DNA from: Hyperoplus lanceolatus
Lineage: Eukaryota; Chordata; Actinopteri; Uranoscopiformes; Ammodytidae
Direction: 5' to 3'
DNA: 64,000 nucleotides
Assembly (NCBI GenBank): GCA_026929865.2
Contig: CM049404.1
Location: 25,760,001-25,824,000, forward strand
Part shown: positions 59,795 to 64,000 of the stretch, piece after piece
Layout of the letters: every line of letters starts with the position of its first letter
How positions within the stretch are numbered: the stretch's first letter is position 1
The notes under the pieces: model-generated
Seen by the model: only the letters and a program-made list of their open reading frames with translations
The model's database searches: none
What the model was told of the DNA's origin: nothing
Made by a program: the position numbers and the translations under genes

Positions 59795-60063
59795 GGGCTA
59801 CTGTGGCTCAGTTGGTAGAGCGGGTCTGCCGATGATCAAAGGGTTGGAGGTTCGATCCCCGCCCTGCCACTTGTGTCATAGTTGTTGTGTCCTTGGGCAA
59901 GACACTTCACCCACCTTGCCTCGTGTGAATGTCGATAGTTAGCCTGCTATCGGAGTATGAATGAGTGTGTGAATGGTAACGTGTAAATGGGAACAGGTCT
60001 CCCTTGCAAAAGAGTCTTCGGACTCAATGGGATATACCTGTATAAATAAAGGTTAAAAAAAAC
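59795..60063 (+). repeat. tRNA-derived SINE, V-SINE-like
   Basis: The head holds an A-box (GTGGCTCAGTTGGTAGAGCG) and a B-box (GGTTCGATCCC). Then follows the core TGTCCTTGGGCAAGACACTT, known from the central domain of vertebrate V-SINEs, GTGTGAATGG-type words, and the tail CCTGTATAAATAAAGGTTAA ending in an A run. The intact boxes suggest a fairly young copy. Confidence 0.8.
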
Positions 60064-60175
60064 AAAACTCAGGGTTATGGGGCTAATATAATTGAATCTC
60101 TAATATAAGCAGATAAACTGAACCCGTTATGAAATCATTCACAACTCAAACTGTAAATTGAAAAAACATCAACAT

Positions 60176-60181
60176 TTTATT
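60176..60181 (-). terminator. Candidate poly(A) signal of the small minus-strand gene
   Basis: AATAAA on the minus strand, about 440 nt after the stop codon at 60624 and the first clear signal seen downstream. Confidence 0.4.
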
Positions 60182-60623
60182 TTTAAAGCACATATTGCAC
60201 ACTTCACTTATGGCTTGCAGTGAGACATTTTATGCATGACTACTCAAAATAATAACATTACACAATGTCATAAAAAACATTTACAAAACAAAGTATGCAT
60301 TGGCATATACATATGTCCCCTTTATACAAAGGAATATGACGTTTAGCTTTATGAAACCTCAACATAGTGGTTTCAAGGAGCTCTAAGGCTTAAGGCAAAG
60401 AATGCACATTTAAAGGCCCATTCGTGGACCCATACAATCACAGTGTTTGATCACTCTCCCATCTCCATCATCAGAACATAACCTGATTTACAGTCCTTTA
60501 TCCATGTGAACAATGTTTTCCATTGAGATCTTGTCCTTGACACAGGCCTGTTATCTTCAGCAGGCCTACTGTGCAGCTTATAGTCCCTCATGTACCATCT
60601 CATCTCCTCATGTTGTCCACTTC

Positions 60624-61487
60624 TTACTGGCAGCACAGCGGCGCCACGTCCTCAGCAGACGAGGGGAATATGCGCATGGCCTCTCTGGAGGATTTGGTGT
60701 AGCCGTTGTGGAAGATGAAGGCCTTCTTCACAGAGAAGAAGGAGACTGTCTTGTCCCACACGTCAGAGCTGGACACCCCGGCGTTGAGTTGTCTCTCCAG
60801 TGCTGAGCGGAGCCTCACCGCTCGGTCTGCGCACTTCCTCTCCAAAACCATCATCTTACACATGCTGCAGGATGAGAGAGACACATCAGGATACATGTCA
60901 AATACACAGAAAAGGCACCATATTAAAATCTAGCTGTTATTAAGAATCCGAACAAAACCATAAGAGCCATATAAAGATTTTGTATTAGTTATCATTGTGT
61001 GAGATATCTGCAGTTGCCCAAACAAAAAGGAGCAGGATACAGTTTTGTTGTTAAAAATGACAAAACCTTTAAACAGCAACTTGTCTCTCTATAATTAGGG
61101 TCTTTGGATTGTCAGCTCTATGTGAACATTTTCTCTACTCTGTTATAGGGATAACCCGAAAACAAACAGTTTGTAGTAATGTAGTAATGCCTCTTAATGT
61201 AATGTAAATTGGTTAAATAACAACTGAACCTTCAACAAATCATTTTGATCTTCTGACCCAAAACCAGAACAGTCCAAAGTGTTCAAGTTCAACCAACAAG
61301 TGAGCCAAGAGTTAAAGAACCAGGCCCTGACAAAACTAAAACACCCAAAACATTCCTGTGACCCCAGAATAACCTTAATACGACGAAAGTTCAATGTGAA
61401 GAGATGGACTGTGGGATGAATCAAATGAGCTTGTTCTACAGATATGTTTCCTCCAGTTTGAGCTTACGTTGTGTGCTGATTCCTCAT
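60624..61487 (-). CDS. Unrecognised 86-aa protein, two coding exons
   Basis: Exon 1 (61487-61468, 20 nt) begins ATG in a good context (A at -3, A at +4) and ends AC|GTAAGC. Exon 2 (60864-60624) follows a CTGCAG acceptor and supplies the base that completes the codon. The product starts MRNQHTTMCKMMVLERK and ends SSAEDVAPLCCQ. It contains CADRAVRLRSALERQLNAGV (basic, helical) and VKKAFIFHNGYTKSSREAMR. No signal peptide or membrane segment is seen. A TATA box, a CCAAT box and a poly(A) signal are suitably placed. I do not recognise the family. The second exon could also be translated alone from its own ATG at 60863. Codon use looks coding. Confidence 0.65.
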
Positions 61488-61582
61488 GGTGAATACGCAG
61501 TGGGGATGGAGTCCGGTCAGTCCAGGCCTGTGTTGGGTATGAGAAGCGTCCAGGGTTATGATTTAACCCATGAGACCTCCCT

Positions 61583-61657
61583 GCTTTATATACTTATGCC
61601 AACTTTCCCATCGATTTAATGGGATGCTGGTTCTCACAGTGTTTGACCAATCACAAT
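61583..61657 (-). promoter_or_regulatory. TATA and CCAAT boxes upstream of the small gene
   Basis: On the minus strand, TATATAAAG (TATAAA at 61590-61585) lies about 100 bp before the ATG, and ATTGG (CCAAT on the plus strand, about 61647-61655) about 60 bp further up. This spacing fits a focused, regulated promoter, with a start near 61555-61560 and a 5'UTR of about 70 nt. Confidence 0.6.
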
Positions 61658-62208
61658 GCAGTGTTATGACAATAGGATGTGGATGAATTAGTTGAATTCA
61701 TGGGGTACAATGGCCCCCATCCAAACAAACAGGTGGGAGGGGCCCTTCGCTTGCCCCCTTGTCCCTCAGCTGATGCGTCACAACTGGGGAGATGCCCTCG
61801 TTATTGTATCTACTGGGATGGATATGTGGTGGGAACGTGGAGTGAAAATGTCTGTCAGGGGGGGAATAGGAAGTCCATTTAACAACATGGTGGACATAGA
61901 TGTTAAGTCTAGAAGCTGAATGGTATTAGCCCTGAGCTCAGACTAATGATTGGAGCAACATTTGTGCTCCTGAAAGATTAGCAAAATGTAAAATGATCCC
62001 AGATTGAATCAAAACCGACAATTTTACAGTTTTTCATGATGTTATTTGTCTTTTGATGTGTTTTCCCCTGCGTCCACTTTTTTATAACTTTTTCTTATCT
62101 CATGCAACTTATGATTCTTCTGCCCTTTCATTGACACATTTTGAAAACTAATTTTTATCGAACTACACACAAAGTTTTTCCCTCACTCTCTTTCTCTCTC
62201 TTTCTCTT

Positions 62209-62316
<108 letters not shown>

Positions 62317-62464
62317 CCCCTATTCTCCCCCTTTTAACTTTCAGGCTCTATTTCAGCTTCTCCAATTCTCACGGTGAGCGTCTCCCATGCTTGATTGGCC
62401 GACAATGGCAGACAAACCGTCCAGATGGTGTGCCTGGAAGCCCTGTTGACGGCACTGTGTTCCT

Positions 62465-62466
<2 letters not shown>

Positions 62467-62509
<43 letters not shown>

Positions 62510-62523
62510 TGTGTGTGTGTGTG
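62467..62523 (+). repeat. (GT)n microsatellite, interrupted
   Basis: GT run to 62503, then GAGAGA, then a further short GT run. Confidence 0.9.
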
Positions 62524-62684
62524 CTGTGAGGGGGGGTTGGTCACTCAATCTTTGTTCGATGGGGCACACTTCCTTTGTGCAGCTGAAGTGTGGGAAGCCT
62601 GGGACCACAGCGGCTCCCACGTTCCACACAGGCAGGAAGGGAGCGTGTGACTGAGACGTGGCCAGCAGCAGGCGGGTCAGCCAG

Positions 62685-62685
<1 letters not shown>

Positions 62686-62737
<52 letters not shown>
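62686..62737 (+). repeat. (GT)26 microsatellite
   Basis: GT run followed by GGTGTGGGTGTGG-type degenerate repeats to about 62770. Confidence 0.9.
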
Positions 62738-62738
<1 letters not shown>

Positions 62739-64000
62739 TGGGTGTGGGTGTGGGTGTGTGTCTGCGTGTGGTGGGAGGGAAAGTGGATGAGAGTGTGCTG
62801 GGGTTTGCCTGATGTGTGAACATGTGCCGGGAGTGTGGAGGCTGTTAGGATGTGTACAGTTGTAACAGTTCTCTTCCCCGGGAGCTTAAAACGTGTACCA
62901 TAAAAGTGGACAGAACTTCAAAGCATCAAATCATGGCCACTGAGTCCTGTTCACGGCATATCATCCAGTGTTAGTCTTGTCATCTTCAACAACACTTAAT
63001 TGAGGTTTCCAAGTGCTGAATAGTGTAGTTTCCAAGAGCTGGCTAGAAACCATTTATTCTGACTATTTTGTATACATACACATGTGTTGAGGAAGGACAT
63101 TTAAGGAGAACATAATCAGTAATAAATTAGTAATTTAATTTACCATTAATACCGGAAACGTTTAGCTAAACTGCATCCTCAGACCTGCGTAGGTGTGACT
63201 TGATCAGATTTAACAGACAGTAGCCCCTTTTACACAGCCAGTGAAAGCCGGGAATATGCCGGCCTTTCATTGTCGGGGCAACAAACACAACAAAAAGACA
63301 GGTTGAACCAGAAACTGGGTCATCTGAAGACTATGATGGATGTTTATGTTTAAATTTTGAATAATTATGATCCGTAAAAAAACACCTGATTTCACCTTGC
63401 CCTCTCCAAACCACAAACAAAGCAAAGACACAATAAGACAGAAACTTATTGGCCAAATGTACACAGTAAGATTCAACTACACACATTCTCTTTTCTTCAT
63501 CAAATAGATTTTTTTATTCAGAGTTATTTAACATGCAGTGAAGCTCTTTTTTTCCATTCATCTCTGAGACATCTCAACTGTTGCTCTGCTCCACGAGGGA
63601 AAAGTCTGCCATGTCAAACCGTTGGAAGTGGCTGCTTGTAGGCCTTTACTAACGCATGGCCCTCTGTTACACCCACGTGTGCCTGGTGGCTGAGGCACTT
63701 TGTCCTCAATTACGTTGCGGTGGAGATGACATGAGACAGCGGCGTGCCTCCCTCTGGGGTCACCACTTTCCCATATCAACACACAAGCACTGGGTCAGTC
63801 TCCCAGCTTGCCCCCCTCCCTCCACACACCCCACCCCGGGCTCTTTTCTCTCACAGTCTATTCCTCCACCTGCTCCCCGGAGACACACTCATTGTCCCCA
63901 CGGCCATAAACACTTCATTGAGCATGTGGCAGCCCTGCGTTCCTCAAAGCCCTTCCCAGCGCTCTGATTGGCCGAGGGGACTGTGAGAAAGTCCAACAAG

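Noticed and set aside
59795-59870. Possible tRNA gene
   Set aside because: The A and B boxes are present, but the V-SINE core and A-rich tail follow directly, so it is a SINE head.

Overview
The window is vertebrate nuclear DNA, almost certainly from a teleost fish. It has long spliced genes with GT-AG introns, a vertebrate-type coding sequence, fish-type tRNA-derived SINEs, many short DNA transposons (hAT-like, Harbinger-like, TTAA-site families) and long CA/GT microsatellites. The species cannot be told from the sequence.

Layout. Positions 1-1308, minus strand: the first five coding exons of emc1 (ER membrane protein complex subunit 1), running out of the window. Positions 1309-2156: an 848-bp divergent, TATA-less intergenic region. 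Positions 2157-57809, plus strand: the complete coding region of ubr4 (E3 ubiquitin ligase UBR4/p600). I traced 104 coding exons by hand. They join in one open frame of 15,465 nt (5,154 aa), close to the mammalian protein (about 5,180 aa). A further in-frame 33-nt cassette exon is likely at 34119-34151. The ubr4 3'UTR follows to about 58.9 kb and holds a (GT)63 run. After a SINE (59.8-60.06 kb), a small TATA-promoter gene lies on the minus strand (60.6-61.5 kb); it encodes an 86-aa protein I do not recognise. The last 2.4 kb is intergenic with several CA/GT repeats and no supported gene.

Function. UBR4 is a giant E3 ligase. It carries a UBR box for N-degron recognition (exons 35-36), a beta-propeller-like middle, a UIM-like segment, a Cys-rich zinc region (exons 72-73) and a C-terminal atypical E3 module (exons 97-104). 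EMC1 is a lumenal/membrane subunit of the EMC insertase. The two share a divergent promoter region here but no known pathway.

The introns are the accessory part of the window. Six hAT-like elements keep 8-bp target duplications (five perfect, one with a single mismatch), including one insertion within another and one whose duplicated target is the first 8 nt of an intron, next to the splice donor. Three elements have TTAA target sites. A 1.2-kb near-perfect palindrome sits in intron 13. Two introns (emc1 intron 5, ubr4 intron 5) appear to use GC-AG splice sites. No viral, toxin or CRISPR feature was seen.
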